A stretch of DNA of 64,000 bases from Amycolatopsis saalfeldensis (GCF_900110575.1 NZ_FOEF01000019.1:62001-126000); one strand, 5' to 3'. Shown: positions 16,471 to 25,349, counted from the first letter of the stretch. A program made the numbers and translations. Notes: generated from the letters alone by a model not told the origin.

Positions 16471-17363
16471 TTCGGCGCGTCGGCCGCCTGCGCCGCGGGT
16501 GAGCTGGCGAGGTACGCGACGGCCTGGTCGGTGTTGCCGGTTTCCGTGGGGTGATAGGACTTCCGGAAGTACGGCCGGATCTCCCGCAGCAGCTCGCGCG
16601 GGCCCGGCAGGAGCCCTTTTCTCGCCGCGTCCCGGTATCCGCGCAACGACGCCTTCCCGGGCCGGGACGGGTCGTTCGCCATCAGGAACCGCGTGCCGCG
16701 CGCGAAAACCCAGAACAACGCGGGCGTCACCACGGCCATGCTCCGCACCCGTCGCGAGTAACGGCCGTCGAGGTGGCAGAACAGGTCGTACGCCACGGAA
16801 CGGTGCTCGACCTCCTCCGCGCCGTGCCAGCGCAGCAGGTCGAGCATCGTCGGGTCGGCGCCCGCCTCGTCGAGCGCCTTCGCGTCGAGCACCCACTGGC
16901 CGAGGAACGCCGTGTAGTGCTCGATCGCCGCGATCAGCCCGAGCCGCTCGATCAGCCACTCTTCCGGCGAGTGCCCGGCGCGCCTGGTCCGCCCGCGCGG
17001 GTCGCGGTCGCCCAGCAGCTTGCGGAACAGCCACTCCATCTGCGCGACGTACGGCCGGACGTGCAGTCCCGCGGTTTCGAGGTGCGCCGCGGCGCCGTCG
17101 TGGGCCTCGGCGTGCATGGCCTCCTGGCCGATGAAGCCGAGCACGTCCTCCTTGAGCCGCGCGTCGCGGATCAGCGGCACGGCCTGCTTGAACACCTCGA
17201 CGAACCAGCGCTCGCCCTCGGGCAGCGCGATGTGCAGGACGTTGATGGTGTGCGTGGCCTGCGGTTCGCCGGGGACCCAGTGCATCGGCAGCGCGGCCCA
17301 ATCGAACTCGACGTCACGCGCGTGCAGCACGATCTGCTCGTGGTCGATGGGCTCCGCGCTCAT
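16467..17363 (-). CDS. Metal-dependent hydrolase family protein (PF10118 type)
   Basis: 298 residues. The pattern E...(E-A-x-H) is repeated: GQEAMHAEAH near residue 82, an Glu/His block IEHYTAF, and HGAEEVEHRSVAYD. This ferritin-like arrangement of Glu and E-x-x-H residues would bind two metals. The family is annotated as metal-dependent hydrolase, but the ligand set also resembles diiron oxygenases. Start ATG at 17363, overlapping the monooxygenase stop (ATGA). The position between a flavin monooxygenase and an iron-sulfur reductase favours an oxidative role; that is inference. Confidence 0.85.
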   Translation of the reverse strand: MSAEPIDHEQIVLHARDVEFDWAALPMHWVPGEPQATHTINVLHIALPEGERWFVEVFKQAVPLIRDARLKEDVLGFIGQEAMHAEAHDGAAAHLETAGLHVRPYVAQMEWLFRKLLGDRDPRGRTRRAGHSPEEWLIERLGLIAAIEHYTAFLGQWVLDAKALDEAGADPTMLDLLRWHGAEEVEHRSVAYDLFCHLDGRYSRRVRSMAVVTPALFWVFARGTRFLMANDPSRPGKASLRGYRDAARKGLLPGPRELLREIRPYFRKSYHPTETGNTDQAVAYLASSPAAQAADAPK

Positions 17364-18832
17364 GACGCTCGCCCGCTCAGCTCGTAGTCGCTCGGGTCCA
17401 CGCGGCGGGTCTCCAGCCAGTACCGCCAGGTGAAGCCGGGCCAGATGGTCCGGTTCACGCCCTTCGCGTCGAGGTACCAGCTCTTGCAGCCGCCCTGCGT
17501 CCAGACGCCCTTGGCCAGCCGGTCCTGGATCTCGGCCTGGAACTTCGCCTGCACGGACGGGCGCACGTCGAGCGCCGCGGCGCCGTGGGAGTCCGCCAGC
17601 CTGATCGCGTCGACCACGTACCGCGACTGCGACTCGATCATGAACACCACGGAGTTGTGGCCCAGCGCGGTGTTCGGGCCGAGCAGGAAGAACAGGTTCG
17701 GGAAGCCGGCGACAGTGATGCCCTTGTGCGTCTGGATCCCTTCGGTGGCCCAGGATTTCGCCAGGCCGCGGCCCTCGGCGCCGGTGATGTCCAGGTATTC
17801 CAAGGCATCCGTGACGTGGAAGCCGGTGCCGTAGATGATCGCGTCGACCTCGTGCTCGACGCCGGCACCGTCGATCACGCTGTGCGCCTTGACTTCCCGC
17901 ACGCCTTCGGTGTTCACCTCGACGTTGTCGCGGGCCAGCGCCGGGTAGTAGTCGTTGGACAGGAGCACGCGCTTGCAGCCCATGGTGTAGTCCGGCGTCA
18001 GCTTGCGCCGCAGTGCCCGGTCCTTGATCGCCTTGGCCATGTGCCGCTTCGCGATCTGCTGGCCGGCCTTCATGATCGCCGGGTGGCCGTTGAAGCCGAT
18101 GCCCTGCGCCTCGCGGCCCCAGTAGACGAAGCCGCGGTACAGCCGCTGGGCGCCCGGGACCCGCTTGAACAGGGTCTTCGCCCAGCCGGGCATCTCGTGG
18201 TCGGGCTTCGGCATGATCCACGGCGGGGTGCGCTGGAACAGCGTCAGCTCACCGACGGCCGGCGCGATCCGCGGCACGAACTGGATGGCGCTCGCGCCGG
18301 TGCCGACCACGGCGACCTTCTTGCCGGTCAGGTCGAACTCGTGGTTCCACTGCGCGGAGTGCCACGACTGGCCCTTGAACGCCTCGATGCCGGGCAGCTT
18401 CGGGATCTGCGGGATGTGCAGGCCGCCGACGCCCGACACCAGGAACTGGGCGGAGAACTCCTGGCCGCTCTTCGTGCTCACGGTCCAGCGGCGCTCGCCG
18501 TCGTCCCAGTGCGCGCCGGTGATCTCGACGCCGAACCGGGTCTTCTCGCGCAGCCGGTGCTTGTCCGCCACGCCCTTCAGGTACTCGAAGATCTCCGGCT
18601 GCGGCGAGAACGACCGAGACCAGTCCGGGTTCTGCTCGTAGGAGAACGAGTACATGTGCGACTGCACGTCACAGGCGCACCCGGGGTACGAGTTGTCCCG
18701 CCAGGTGCCGCCCACTTCGTCGGCCTTCTCCAGGATCACGTAGTCCCGGATACCGGCCTTTTCGAGCTGGATCGCCTGGCCGAGCCCGGAGAACCCGGTG
18801 CCCACGATCACGACCTTGAACCGCTCGGTCAT
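17360..18832 (-). CDS. Flavin-containing monooxygenase, Baeyer-Villiger type
   Basis: 490 residues. FAD-binding Rossmann motif VGTGFSGLG at the N-terminus, the Baeyer-Villiger fingerprint F-x-G-x-x-x-H-x-x-x-W at F152, G154, H158 and W162, and the NADPH Rossmann motif VVGTGASAIQ at about 175. Such enzymes insert oxygen next to a carbonyl, making esters or lactones from ketones. It is the first gene of the three-gene coupled operon with the metal-dependent protein and the reductase. A palindrome cluster at 18875-18894 lies upstream and may bind a regulator that is not in the window. Confidence 0.9.
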   Translation of the reverse strand: MTERFKVVIVGTGFSGLGQAIQLEKAGIRDYVILEKADEVGGTWRDNSYPGCACDVQSHMYSFSYEQNPDWSRSFSPQPEIFEYLKGVADKHRLREKTRFGVEITGAHWDDGERRWTVSTKSGQEFSAQFLVSGVGGLHIPQIPKLPGIEAFKGQSWHSAQWNHEFDLTGKKVAVVGTGASAIQFVPRIAPAVGELTLFQRTPPWIMPKPDHEMPGWAKTLFKRVPGAQRLYRGFVYWGREAQGIGFNGHPAIMKAGQQIAKRHMAKAIKDRALRRKLTPDYTMGCKRVLLSNDYYPALARDNVEVNTEGVREVKAHSVIDGAGVEHEVDAIIYGTGFHVTDALEYLDITGAEGRGLAKSWATEGIQTHKGITVAGFPNLFFLLGPNTALGHNSVVFMIESQSRYVVDAIRLADSHGAAALDVRPSVQAKFQAEIQDRLAKGVWTQGGCKSWYLDAKGVNRTIWPGFTWRYWLETRRVDPSDYELSGRAS

Positions 18833-18874
18833 CTCCTCGGCCTCCGCTGCGCTGGGGGGTCTGCCGAAGATGAC

Positions 18875-18894
18875 GTTACCTCAGGTAACAGTTA
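18875..18894. promoter_or_regulatory. Palindromes upstream of the monooxygenase operon
   Basis: GTTACC-TCA-GGTAAC (18875-18889) overlaps GTAAC-A-GTTAC (18884-18894). Paired sites of this kind usually bind TetR-family dimers. They lie 43-62 bases upstream of the monooxygenase ATG and on the other side of the end of the PPOX gene. Confidence 0.5.
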
Positions 18895-18915
18895 CTTGGA
18901 AGTACAACCTACTCG

Positions 18916-19389
18916 CTAGTATGAACCGCCGAGCTTCGTGTGGTCCCAGCTGACCAGCTTCGTCGGGCGGAAGACCAGCCCGATTCGCTTCGGGGCCTGG
19001 CCTTCGATGAACGAGCGCAGCTGGTCCGGCACCGGGTCGCCCGGCTTGGCGCCGGCGTAGCGCTGCATCAGCGTGATCCCCATCCGCGTGACCTCGGCGG
19101 TGTCCTCGACGAGCTGGACGTCGGCCTCCATGGAGATGCCGCGCAGCTTCTCGTAGGAGTCGCCGTCCTCGAGCAGCACGGTCGCCTCGGGCAGCCGTTG
19201 CAGGTTCTTCGCCTTCTGCGACGTGGCGTACGTCCAGGTCGCGACCCCGCTCTCGTACGGGTAGTACCAGAGCGGCGTCAGGTGCGGCCTGCCGTTCGGC
19301 CCGATCGAGGCGACGTTGATGACCTTCTGCTGGTCGAAGTACTCGCGGACCTCGTCCTCGGTCATCCTGATCTGGTCACGACGCGACAC
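18916..19389 (-). CDS. Pyridoxamine 5'-phosphate oxidase family (PPOX) protein, F420-type
   Basis: 157 residues. The split-barrel pattern is VINVASIGPNGRPHLTPLWYYP, then QKAKNLQRLPEATVLLEDG and FRPTKLVSWDH. These small proteins use F420 or FMN to reduce or bind substrates. It lies upstream of the monooxygenase operon on the same strand, separated by the palindrome region, and may share its regulator. Confidence 0.85.
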   Translation of the reverse strand: MSRRDQIRMTEDEVREYFDQQKVINVASIGPNGRPHLTPLWYYPYESGVATWTYATSQKAKNLQRLPEATVLLEDGDSYEKLRGISMEADVQLVEDTAEVTRMGITLMQRYAGAKPGDPVPDQLRSFIEGQAPKRIGLVFRPTKLVSWDHTKLGGSY

Positions 19390-19461
19390 GGGCGGCCTCC
19401 CCGGGGAGTAGTTGTCAGTGCGTCAACCATCCTCCGGGCGGCCGCCCGTGTCGAGCCCGAG

Positions 19462-20358
19462 CTAGCGCTTGGTCGCGGCCCGGCCGCCGTGGCCGGTGAC
19501 CGCCGATTCGAACGCGCCGCGCTCCTTGATGTCCGCGAGCGCGGCCTTGTCCGCGGCCGGCACCCGGGACCGCGAGCCGAGTTCGATGATCGGCGGGAGG
19601 AACGCGCGCAGCAGCTTGAGCCCGCCCACCCAGCGCGGCACGTGGATCGTCCTGGCGCGCTTGAGGATGCCGGCCTCGAGGTCGTCCAGCGCCACGCTCA
19701 ACGGGTAGGTCTTGCCGATCAGCCCGGGCATCGACGAGCGCAGCTTGCCGAACACCGGGTGCGTGTCCGCGCTCTCGACCAGGTCGGTGCGGATCCACGA
19801 GGGGTGCGCGACGCCGACCTTCACGCCCAGGTGCGCGACCTCCGCGCGGAGGCTGTTGGAGAACGCTTCGACGCCGGCCTTCGCGGCGGCGTAGTTCGCC
19901 ATGCCGGGCGCGTGCGTGATCGCGGCGAGCGAGGAGATGGCGAGCAGGTAGCCCTTGCTCTCGATGACGTGCGGCAGCGTGACGCGGAAGGTCCGCCAGA
20001 CGCCCAGCAGGTCGACCTCGATCACCTTCTCGAACGCGGCCGGGTCGACGGACCGCACGAAGCCGGCCGTGGCGATCCCGGCGTTGGCGATCACGATGTC
20101 GATCCGGCCGAAGTGCTCGACGACGCCGGCGGTGGCTTTTTCGAGGGCGTCCCAGCTGGTGACGTCGGCTTCCCAGGCGTGCGCGCTCGGGCCGATCTTC
20201 GCCGCCACCTTCGCCTGCTCCTCGGCCTCCAAGCCCACCAGTGCGACCTTGGCGCCGCGTGCCGCCAGCCGCTCCGCGAGCCCGGCCCCGATGCCCCGAG
20301 CCGCCCCGGTGATCAGCACGACCTTGCCGTCGACCCCGGTGTTCCTGAGCAGTGCCAC
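19462..20358 (-). CDS. SDR family oxidoreductase
   Basis: 298 residues. NAD(P)-binding TGAARGIGAGLAERL, NAG motif (IVIANAGIA), and catalytic Ser, Tyr and Lys in ISSLAAITHAPGMANYAAAKAGVEAF. A C-terminal extension of about 60 residues is present. The GTG at 20358 is chosen because AAGGAGGG stands just upstream; the frame extends to 20397. It follows, on the same strand, an unrelated aldo/keto reductase unit and may belong with the neighbouring steroid or lipid type oxidoreductases. Confidence 0.88.
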   Translation of the reverse strand: MALLRNTGVDGKVVLITGAARGIGAGLAERLAARGAKVALVGLEAEEQAKVAAKIGPSAHAWEADVTSWDALEKATAGVVEHFGRIDIVIANAGIATAGFVRSVDPAAFEKVIEVDLLGVWRTFRVTLPHVIESKGYLLAISSLAAITHAPGMANYAAAKAGVEAFSNSLRAEVAHLGVKVGVAHPSWIRTDLVESADTHPVFGKLRSSMPGLIGKTYPLSVALDDLEAGILKRARTIHVPRWVGGLKLLRAFLPPIIELGSRSRVPAADKAALADIKERGAFESAVTGHGGRAATKR

Positions 20359-20455
20359 GGTGCCCTCCTTGGCCTCGTTTCCGCCTCTGGAGGGCACCGT
20401 AGCTCAACCTACCCCGAGTAAGCTACTGCTAAGTAGGTTCGGTTCCGCGGCCGGA

Positions 20456-21373
20456 TCAGCTCGCGGAGGCCTCGCTCAGCGCGGCGATCTCGCCGGTCGA
20501 CAGCTCCAGCGAGACCGACGCGACCAGGTCTTTCAGCTGGTCCGTGTTCCGGGCGCTCGCGATCGGCGCGGCGATCGTCGGCTGCGAGCGCAGCCACGCC
20601 AGCGACACCGCGGCCACCGACGCGCGGTGGGCTGCGGCGACCTCGTCGAGGGCGGCCAGCACGCGCTCGCCGCGGTCGTCGAGGTACTTCAGGGCCCGCG
20701 GCGCGCGGGGTGAGTCGCCGGGCTCGTCCTTCGAGCGGTACTTGCCGGTGAGGAAGCCGAGCGCGAGCGCGAAGTACGGCAGCGTCGAGAGGTCCTCACG
20801 CTCGACCAGCGGCGCGAAGTCCTTCTCGTAGTCCCGCTCGACGAGGTTGTAGTGCGGCTGCAGCGCGACGTACCGCGCGAGGCCTTCACGGTCCGAAATG
20901 GACAGTGCTTCGGCGAGGCGGTCCGGCGCGTAGTTCGAGGCGCCGATGTAGCGCACCTTCCCAGCTCGCACTAGGGCGTCGAACGCTGTGAGGGTCTCCT
21001 CGAGCGGGGTGTCCCGATCGTCCTCGTGCGCGTAGTAGAGGTCGATGTGGTCGGTTTGCAGGCGTCGCAGGGAATCCTCCGCCGCGGCGGCGAGGTTCTT
21101 CGCGGACAGGCCGGGCCGCTCGGCCCACTTGGCGACCTTCGTCGCGATCACCACGTCGTCGCGGCGGCCGCGTTTGGCCAGCCAGGTGCCGATGAAACGC
21201 TCGGAGCCGCCGCCTTGGCCGTACGTGTCGGCGGTGTCGAGGAAGTTCCCGCCCGCCGCGGTGTAGGCGTCGAGCACCTCGTGCGAGGCGGGCTCGTCGG
21301 CGGTGTAGTTGAAGACGTTGCAGCCGAGATTGAGGCCGTACACGTCGAGTTCGGAGCTGCCGATCTTCGTCAT
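20456..21373 (-). CDS. Aldo/keto reductase
   Basis: 305 residues of the (beta/alpha)8 AKR family, with NFLDTADTYGQGGGSERFIG (catalytic Asp and Tyr), TKVAKW (catalytic Lys), then YYAHEDDRDTP (catalytic His region) and GASNYAPDRLAEAL. It reduces aldehydes or ketones with NADPH. The ATG at 21373 is chosen over an upstream in-frame start at 21421. It is divergent from the F420 LLM gene at 21446, with a 72-base gap. Confidence 0.88.
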   Translation of the reverse strand: MTKIGSSELDVYGLNLGCNVFNYTADEPASHEVLDAYTAAGGNFLDTADTYGQGGGSERFIGTWLAKRGRRDDVVIATKVAKWAERPGLSAKNLAAAAEDSLRRLQTDHIDLYYAHEDDRDTPLEETLTAFDALVRAGKVRYIGASNYAPDRLAEALSISDREGLARYVALQPHYNLVERDYEKDFAPLVEREDLSTLPYFALALGFLTGKYRSKDEPGDSPRAPRALKYLDDRGERVLAALDEVAAAHRASVAAVSLAWLRSQPTIAAPIASARNTDQLKDLVASVSLELSTGEIAALSEASAS

Positions 21374-21445
21374 GCTTCGAAAATAGCTGCGATCCGAGCG
21401 GGCCGATCGGGAGGAAATCACCGCCCGGGTGCGTTTGACTGAGGC

Positions 21446-22267
21446 ATGGCTATCGAACTGGGCAGGATCGGCATCTGGCGGGCCGCGACGCAGACCAACG
21501 GCGAGTTCGCTGCGGAGGTGGAGAAGCTCGGCTACGGCGCGCTGTGGCTCGGCGGCTCACCCGGCGGCGACCTGAAGATCGTCGAAGAGCTGCTGGACGC
21601 GACCGACCACCTCGCCGTCGCGACCGGCATCGTCAACATCTGGTCGGACAGCGCGGAAAGCATCGCGAAGGCCTTCCACCGCATCAACGACAAGCACCCG
21701 GACCGCTTCCTCCTCGGCATCGGCGCCGGGCACCCGGAGGCGACGCAGCAGTACACCAAGCCGTACGGCGCGCTGGTCGAATACCTCGACGCGCTGGACG
21801 CCGCCGGCGTCGCGAAGGAGGCCCGCGCGCTGGCGGCGCTGGGCCCGAAGGTCGTCAAGCTGTCCGGCGACCGCTCGGCGGGCGCCCACCCGTACCTCGT
21901 CACGCCGGAGCACACGCGCTCGGCGCGGGAGATCCTCGGCGCCGGCCCGCTGCTGGCGCCGGAGCAGAAGGTCGTCTTCGACACCGACCCCGAGCGGGCG
22001 CGCGTGCCCGGCCGGCAGTCGGTCAGCTTCTACCTCAAGCTGTCCAACTACACCGCCAACCTGCGGAAACTCGGCTTCACCGACGAGGACCTCGCGGGCG
22101 AGGGCAGCGACCGCCTGGTCGACGCGCTGGCTCTGCACGGCGACGCGGCGACCATCGCCGCGGGCGTGCGGGCGCACCTCGACGCGGGCGCGGACCACGT
22201 GAACATCCAGGTGCTCGGCGAGGATCCGTGGCCCGCTTACCGGGCACTGGCGGCCGAGCTGATCTGA
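21446..22267 (+). CDS. LLM class F420-dependent oxidoreductase
   Basis: 273 residues of the luciferase-like barrel fold: MAIELGRIGIWRAATQ, ALWLGGSPGGDL, AVATGIVNIWSDSAESIAKA, FLLGIGAGHPE. Features such as the short length and the GAGHPE motif match actinobacterial F420-dependent members. It catalyses hydride transfer from F420H2 to an unknown substrate. Downstream, a hairpin (22294-22327) separates it from fba. Confidence 0.88.
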   Translation: MAIELGRIGIWRAATQTNGEFAAEVEKLGYGALWLGGSPGGDLKIVEELLDATDHLAVATGIVNIWSDSAESIAKAFHRINDKHPDRFLLGIGAGHPEATQQYTKPYGALVEYLDALDAAGVAKEARALAALGPKVVKLSGDRSAGAHPYLVTPEHTRSAREILGAGPLLAPEQKVVFDTDPERARVPGRQSVSFYLKLSNYTANLRKLGFTDEDLAGEGSDRLVDALALHGDAATIAAGVRAHLDAGADHVNIQVLGEDPWPAYRALAAELI

Positions 22268-22293
22268 ATCGGTCCACGTTCCGCTTCGTTTGT

Positions 22294-22327
22294 GAGGTGG
22301 GACCGGTCCGCGTGACCGGTCCACCTC
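22294..22327. terminator. Long hairpin between the LLM gene and fba
   Basis: GAGGTGG-G-ACCGGTC (22294-22308) faces GACCGGT-CCACCTC (22314-22327) with one bulged G and a 5-base loop. It lies 27 bases after the LLM stop and 44 bases before fba. It may be a terminator without T-run or an operator for fba; the inner GGACCGGTCC is itself a perfect palindrome. Confidence 0.5.
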
Positions 22328-22370
22328 GTACGATGCGGCTGTACAGGCCAGCCGTCTCGAGGAGGAAACG

Positions 22371-23402
22371 ATGCCCATCGCCACCCCCGAGGTCTACGCG
22401 GAGATGCTCGACCGGGCGAAGGCGAACGAGTACGCCTTCCCGGCCATCAACGTGACCTCGTCGGAAACCGTGAACGCCGCCATCCGCGGGTTCGCCGAGG
22501 CGGAGAGCGACGGGATCATCCAGTTCTCCACCGGCGGCGCCGAGTTCGCGTCCGGGCAGAAGGTCAAGGACATGGTCGTCGGCGCCGCGGCGCTGGCGGA
22601 GTTCGCCCAGGTCGTGGCCGCGAAGTACGACGTGCACGTCGCGCTGCACACCGACCACTGCCAGAAGGACAAGCTGGACGGATTCGTCCGCCCGCTGATC
22701 GAGATCTCGGCCGAGCGGGTCAAGAACGGCCAGAACCCGCTGTTCCAGTCGCACATGTGGGACGGCTCCGCGATCGACCTCGACGAGAACCTCGAGATCG
22801 CGCAGGAGCTGCTGGCGAAGACCGCCGCCGCGAAGATCATCCTCGAGGTCGAGATCGGCGTCGTGGGCGGCGAGGAGGACGGCGTCGCGCACGACATCAA
22901 CGAGAAGCTCTACACCGCCGAGGGCGACTTCCTGAAGACGATCGACGCGCTCGGCTCCGGCGAGCACGGCCGCTACCTGCTGGCCGCGACGTTCGGCAAC
23001 GTGCACGGCGTGTACAAGCCGGGCAACGTCAAGCTGCGCCCGGACGTGCTCAAGGGCGGCCAGGAGGCGGCGTCGAAGAAGCTCGGCCTGGCGGCCGGCT
23101 CGAAGCCGTTCGAGCTCGTCTTCCACGGCGGCTCGGGCTCGCAGCCGGAGGAGATCCGCGAGGCGGTGTCGTACGGCGTGGTGAAGATGAACGTCGACAC
23201 CGACACGCAGTACGCCTTCACCCGCCCGATCGCCGACCACTTCTTCAAGAACTACGACGGCGTCCTGAAGATCGACGGCGAGGTCGGCAACAAGAAGGTC
23301 TACGACCCGCGCAGCTACCTCAAGGCCGCGGAGACCGGCATGGCGCAGCGTGTCGTCGAGGCGGTCGAGGCACTGGGTGCGGCGGGCAAGAAGCTCGGCT
23401 GA
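22371..23402 (+). CDS. fba: Class II fructose-bisphosphate aldolase
   Basis: 343 residues, the usual class IIa length. Zn-binding and catalytic signatures are ALHTDHCQKDKLDGFV, EVEIGVVGGEEDGV, ATFGNVHGVYKPGNVKL and FHGGSGS, with NVDTDTQYAF near the C-terminus. It splits fructose-1,6-bisphosphate in glycolysis and gluconeogenesis. Strong GAGGA ribosome site upstream of the ATG. It is monocistronic, bracketed by hairpins. Conserved core gene near DUF3151 and purA as in mycobacteria. Confidence 0.96.
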   Translation: MPIATPEVYAEMLDRAKANEYAFPAINVTSSETVNAAIRGFAEAESDGIIQFSTGGAEFASGQKVKDMVVGAAALAEFAQVVAAKYDVHVALHTDHCQKDKLDGFVRPLIEISAERVKNGQNPLFQSHMWDGSAIDLDENLEIAQELLAKTAAAKIILEVEIGVVGGEEDGVAHDINEKLYTAEGDFLKTIDALGSGEHGRYLLAATFGNVHGVYKPGNVKLRPDVLKGGQEAASKKLGLAAGSKPFELVFHGGSGSQPEEIREAVSYGVVKMNVDTDTQYAFTRPIADHFFKNYDGVLKIDGEVGNKKVYDPRSYLKAAETGMAQRVVEAVEALGAAGKKLG

Positions 23403-23423
23403 TTCCGGTTCCGCAGCAACGAG

Positions 23424-23460
23424 AACGGCCCTTCCCGGCTCGAACCGGGGAGGGCCGTTT
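23424..23460. terminator. Terminator between fba and the PIN toxin gene
   Basis: A 15-bp stem (AACGGCCCTTCCCGG with CCGGGGAGGGCCGTT, one G-T pair) with a 6-base loop ends in TTT. It sits between converging genes and can act on both. Confidence 0.82.
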
Positions 23461-23465
23461 CCGGT

Positions 23466-23870
23466 TCAGACCGCGACCATTTCCAGCATGCTCTCGAGCC
23501 CCTTGAAGTCCGCGGCGTTGCGCGTGTAGAGCGGCAGCCCGCAAGCGGACGCCACGGCGGCGATCATCAGGTCGAGCTTGCGGGGCTTGGGATCCCGGTT
23601 CGCCGCGATCGTCAGCGCGACCAGGGTCCCGTAGCGGGCCGCGGCTTCGTCGTCGAACTGCGGCGGCGTGAATTCCGTGAGCGCGGCACCCAGTTGCTCG
23701 GTTCGCGCGGCGCGCACCAGAGGATCCTTGGCCATCGCGATGCCCTGGTGCAGCTCGGCCATGGTGATCGAGGTGAGCGCCGGGAAATGCGGCAGATCGC
23801 GGGGATTCAGCTTGGCGAGGTCGATGTACGCGCAGGTATCGAGGATGCCTGCGTCGTGGCGGTCAGCCAC
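23466..23870 (-). CDS. PIN-domain toxin (VapC-like ribonuclease)
   Basis: 134 residues from the GTG at 23870. The acidic residues of PIN nucleases are in order: D in ILDTCAYIDL, E in TMAELHQG, D in RKLDLMIAAVA and D in YTRNAADF. VapC toxins cut tRNA or rRNA with Mg2+ and are held by their antitoxin. The start overlaps the antitoxin's last 8 bases, the typical toxin-antitoxin order with antitoxin first. Which RNA is cut is not visible. Confidence 0.85.
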   Translation of the reverse strand: MADRHDAGILDTCAYIDLAKLNPRDLPHFPALTSITMAELHQGIAMAKDPLVRAARTEQLGAALTEFTPPQFDDEAAARYGTLVALTIAANRDPKPRKLDLMIAAVASACGLPLYTRNAADFKGLESMLEMVAV

Positions 23871-24144
23871 GCGAGCGCTCCCACGGATCGGTGGCGTCGA
23901 TGCGCTCGTCGCCGAAGTGCTCATCCGAGTCCCGGCGCAGTTCGGCGGCGTCCACCTGCGGAAGCCGCTTGTGGCGGGTCACCAATTCCTCCGCGGTGAG
24001 CCGACGACGACGAGGGATCGGGCGCACTTCGGCGACCTCGACCCCGTTGCGGGTGATGCGGAACGTCTCGCCCGCCTCGACCGCGTCCATGACCGCAGCC
24101 GAGTTGTTGCGGAACTCCCGCTGGCTGATCAGGCTCATTGTCAT
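23863..24144 (-). CDS. Phd/YefM-type antitoxin
   Basis: 93 residues. The N-terminus SQREFRNNSAAVMDAVEAGE followed by FRITRNGVEVAEV is the DNA-binding fold of Phd/YefM antitoxins, and the charged C-terminus would wrap the toxin. Start at the ATG at 24144 or the one at 24138. It overlaps the PIN gene by 8 bases. An inverted repeat at 24154-24180, just before the start, is a good candidate for autoregulation. Confidence 0.82.
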   Translation of the reverse strand: MTMSLISQREFRNNSAAVMDAVEAGETFRITRNGVEVAEVRPIPRRRRLTAEELVTRHKRLPQVDAAELRRDSDEHFGDERIDATDPWERSRG

Positions 24145-24153
24145 AAGCCCAGT

Positions 24154-24180
24154 GTAGCCCCCTGTAGCACCCAGGGCTAC
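24154..24180. promoter_or_regulatory. Inverted repeat upstream of the toxin-antitoxin pair
   Basis: GTAGCCC (24154-24160) and GGGCTAC (24174-24180) are perfect 7-base arms with a 13-base spacer. They end 10 bases before the antitoxin ATG and overlap the stop of the upstream membrane protein gene. They may serve as operator, terminator or both. Confidence 0.5.
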
Positions 24181-25349
24181 TGGGCGATCTGCCGCGCGGC
24201 CCACCACCGGGTCGTCGGAGCAGCCGCCGCCCACAGGGCAAAAACACCCGCCAACGCGACCAGCGCGGTCCAGTACGCGACCGGTGGAGCGGACTCCGTG
24301 TGCGCGTCGCCCAGCAGCCACGGGCGGAACTGGGACTGGAGCCACAAGGCGCTGTACCCGAAGGCCGTCACCAGCAGCGCGCCGATGCCCGCCGTGGCGA
24401 CGCGGTGGCCGGCGCCGACGCGGAAGGCCAGGTCCACGGCGAGGCCGACGGCCGGCAGGTAGAACGGGACCGTCGAGACCGGGAAGCCAAGGCCCAGCAG
24501 CAAAGGCCACATCACCGAGCGGTACCCCACGTACGCCGCCGCCACCGAGAGCGCCGACCAGCGGCGGCCGAGCGTGTGCCGCGCCAGCGCCAGGATCAGG
24601 CCCGAAACCGCGATGCCCCACAGCGGATACACCCACGACGGGATCGGCATCGTGAAGTGCAGGATCGCGGCGCGGTCCACCGGGTGGCCGATCTGGTTCG
24701 CGGCGAAGGACAGCAGCGTCGGCTCGGCCTCGGGCGTCCCGCGTTCCCACGCGCGCAGGCCGAGGATGCCGTACTCCTGCTGGCCGTTCGGGAAGAACGT
24801 GTTCTCCAGGAAGAACGCCCAGAGCGCCAGGAGCACGCCGGTGCGGAAGCGCCCCGGCGGCGCCAGCCGGAACCACGCGAGCAGCACGCCGGCCTGCATG
24901 ACGCCGGTGCCCAGGTACAGCATCAGGTGCGAAGGGCTCCACGCGGTGAGGTCGAGGCCGTTCACGCGGTGGTTGATCACGTCCAGCGGCGCGGCCACGA
25001 GGAACACCACGAGCCCGGTCTGCATCAGCCGCAGCGAAGGCTTGTCGCAGCCGAGGCCCGTGTAGCTGTGGATGGCCACCAGCACCACGATGATCACGGT
25101 GCCGACGGTGTTGATCAGGTGCGGCGGCGCGAGGTCGTCACGCAGCCAGCGGAAGTGCCACGACATGTCCCACGAAGAGCCGACCAGCTTGAACGCGAAC
25201 GCCGTCAGCCACATGCCGAAGCAGAACCGCAGCACCCACGCGGGTGTCGGCTGACCCGGGGCGCCGCGGTGCCAGTGCCGCGCGAAGAAGAGCCTGGTCT
25301 TCCCGAGCGGGCTGCGCGGGACGACGAGGCCGGCGACTGCGTTGGTCAT
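24177..25349 (-). CDS. Multi-pass membrane protein of unknown function
   Basis: About 390 residues, with roughly ten hydrophobic segments (for example FCFGMWLTAFAFKLVGSSWD, VIIVVLVAIHSYTGLG, MLYLGTGVMQAGVLLAWF). Histidines cluster inside or near helices (SWHFRW, VINHRVNG, SPSHLMLYLG), which could bind metal or haem; I do not recognise the family. Start uncertain: ATG at 25349, 25358 or 25361, none with a clear ribosome site. It is upstream of the toxin-antitoxin genes on the same strand. Confidence 0.8.
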   Translation of the reverse strand: MTNAVAGLVVPRSPLGKTRLFFARHWHRGAPGQPTPAWVLRFCFGMWLTAFAFKLVGSSWDMSWHFRWLRDDLAPPHLINTVGTVIIVVLVAIHSYTGLGCDKPSLRLMQTGLVVFLVAAPLDVINHRVNGLDLTAWSPSHLMLYLGTGVMQAGVLLAWFRLAPPGRFRTGVLLALWAFFLENTFFPNGQQEYGILGLRAWERGTPEAEPTLLSFAANQIGHPVDRAAILHFTMPIPSWVYPLWGIAVSGLILALARHTLGRRWSALSVAAAYVGYRSVMWPLLLGLGFPVSTVPFYLPAVGLAVDLAFRVGAGHRVATAGIGALLVTAFGYSALWLQSQFRPWLLGDAHTESAPPVAYWTALVALAGVFALWAAAAPTTRWWAARQIAQ

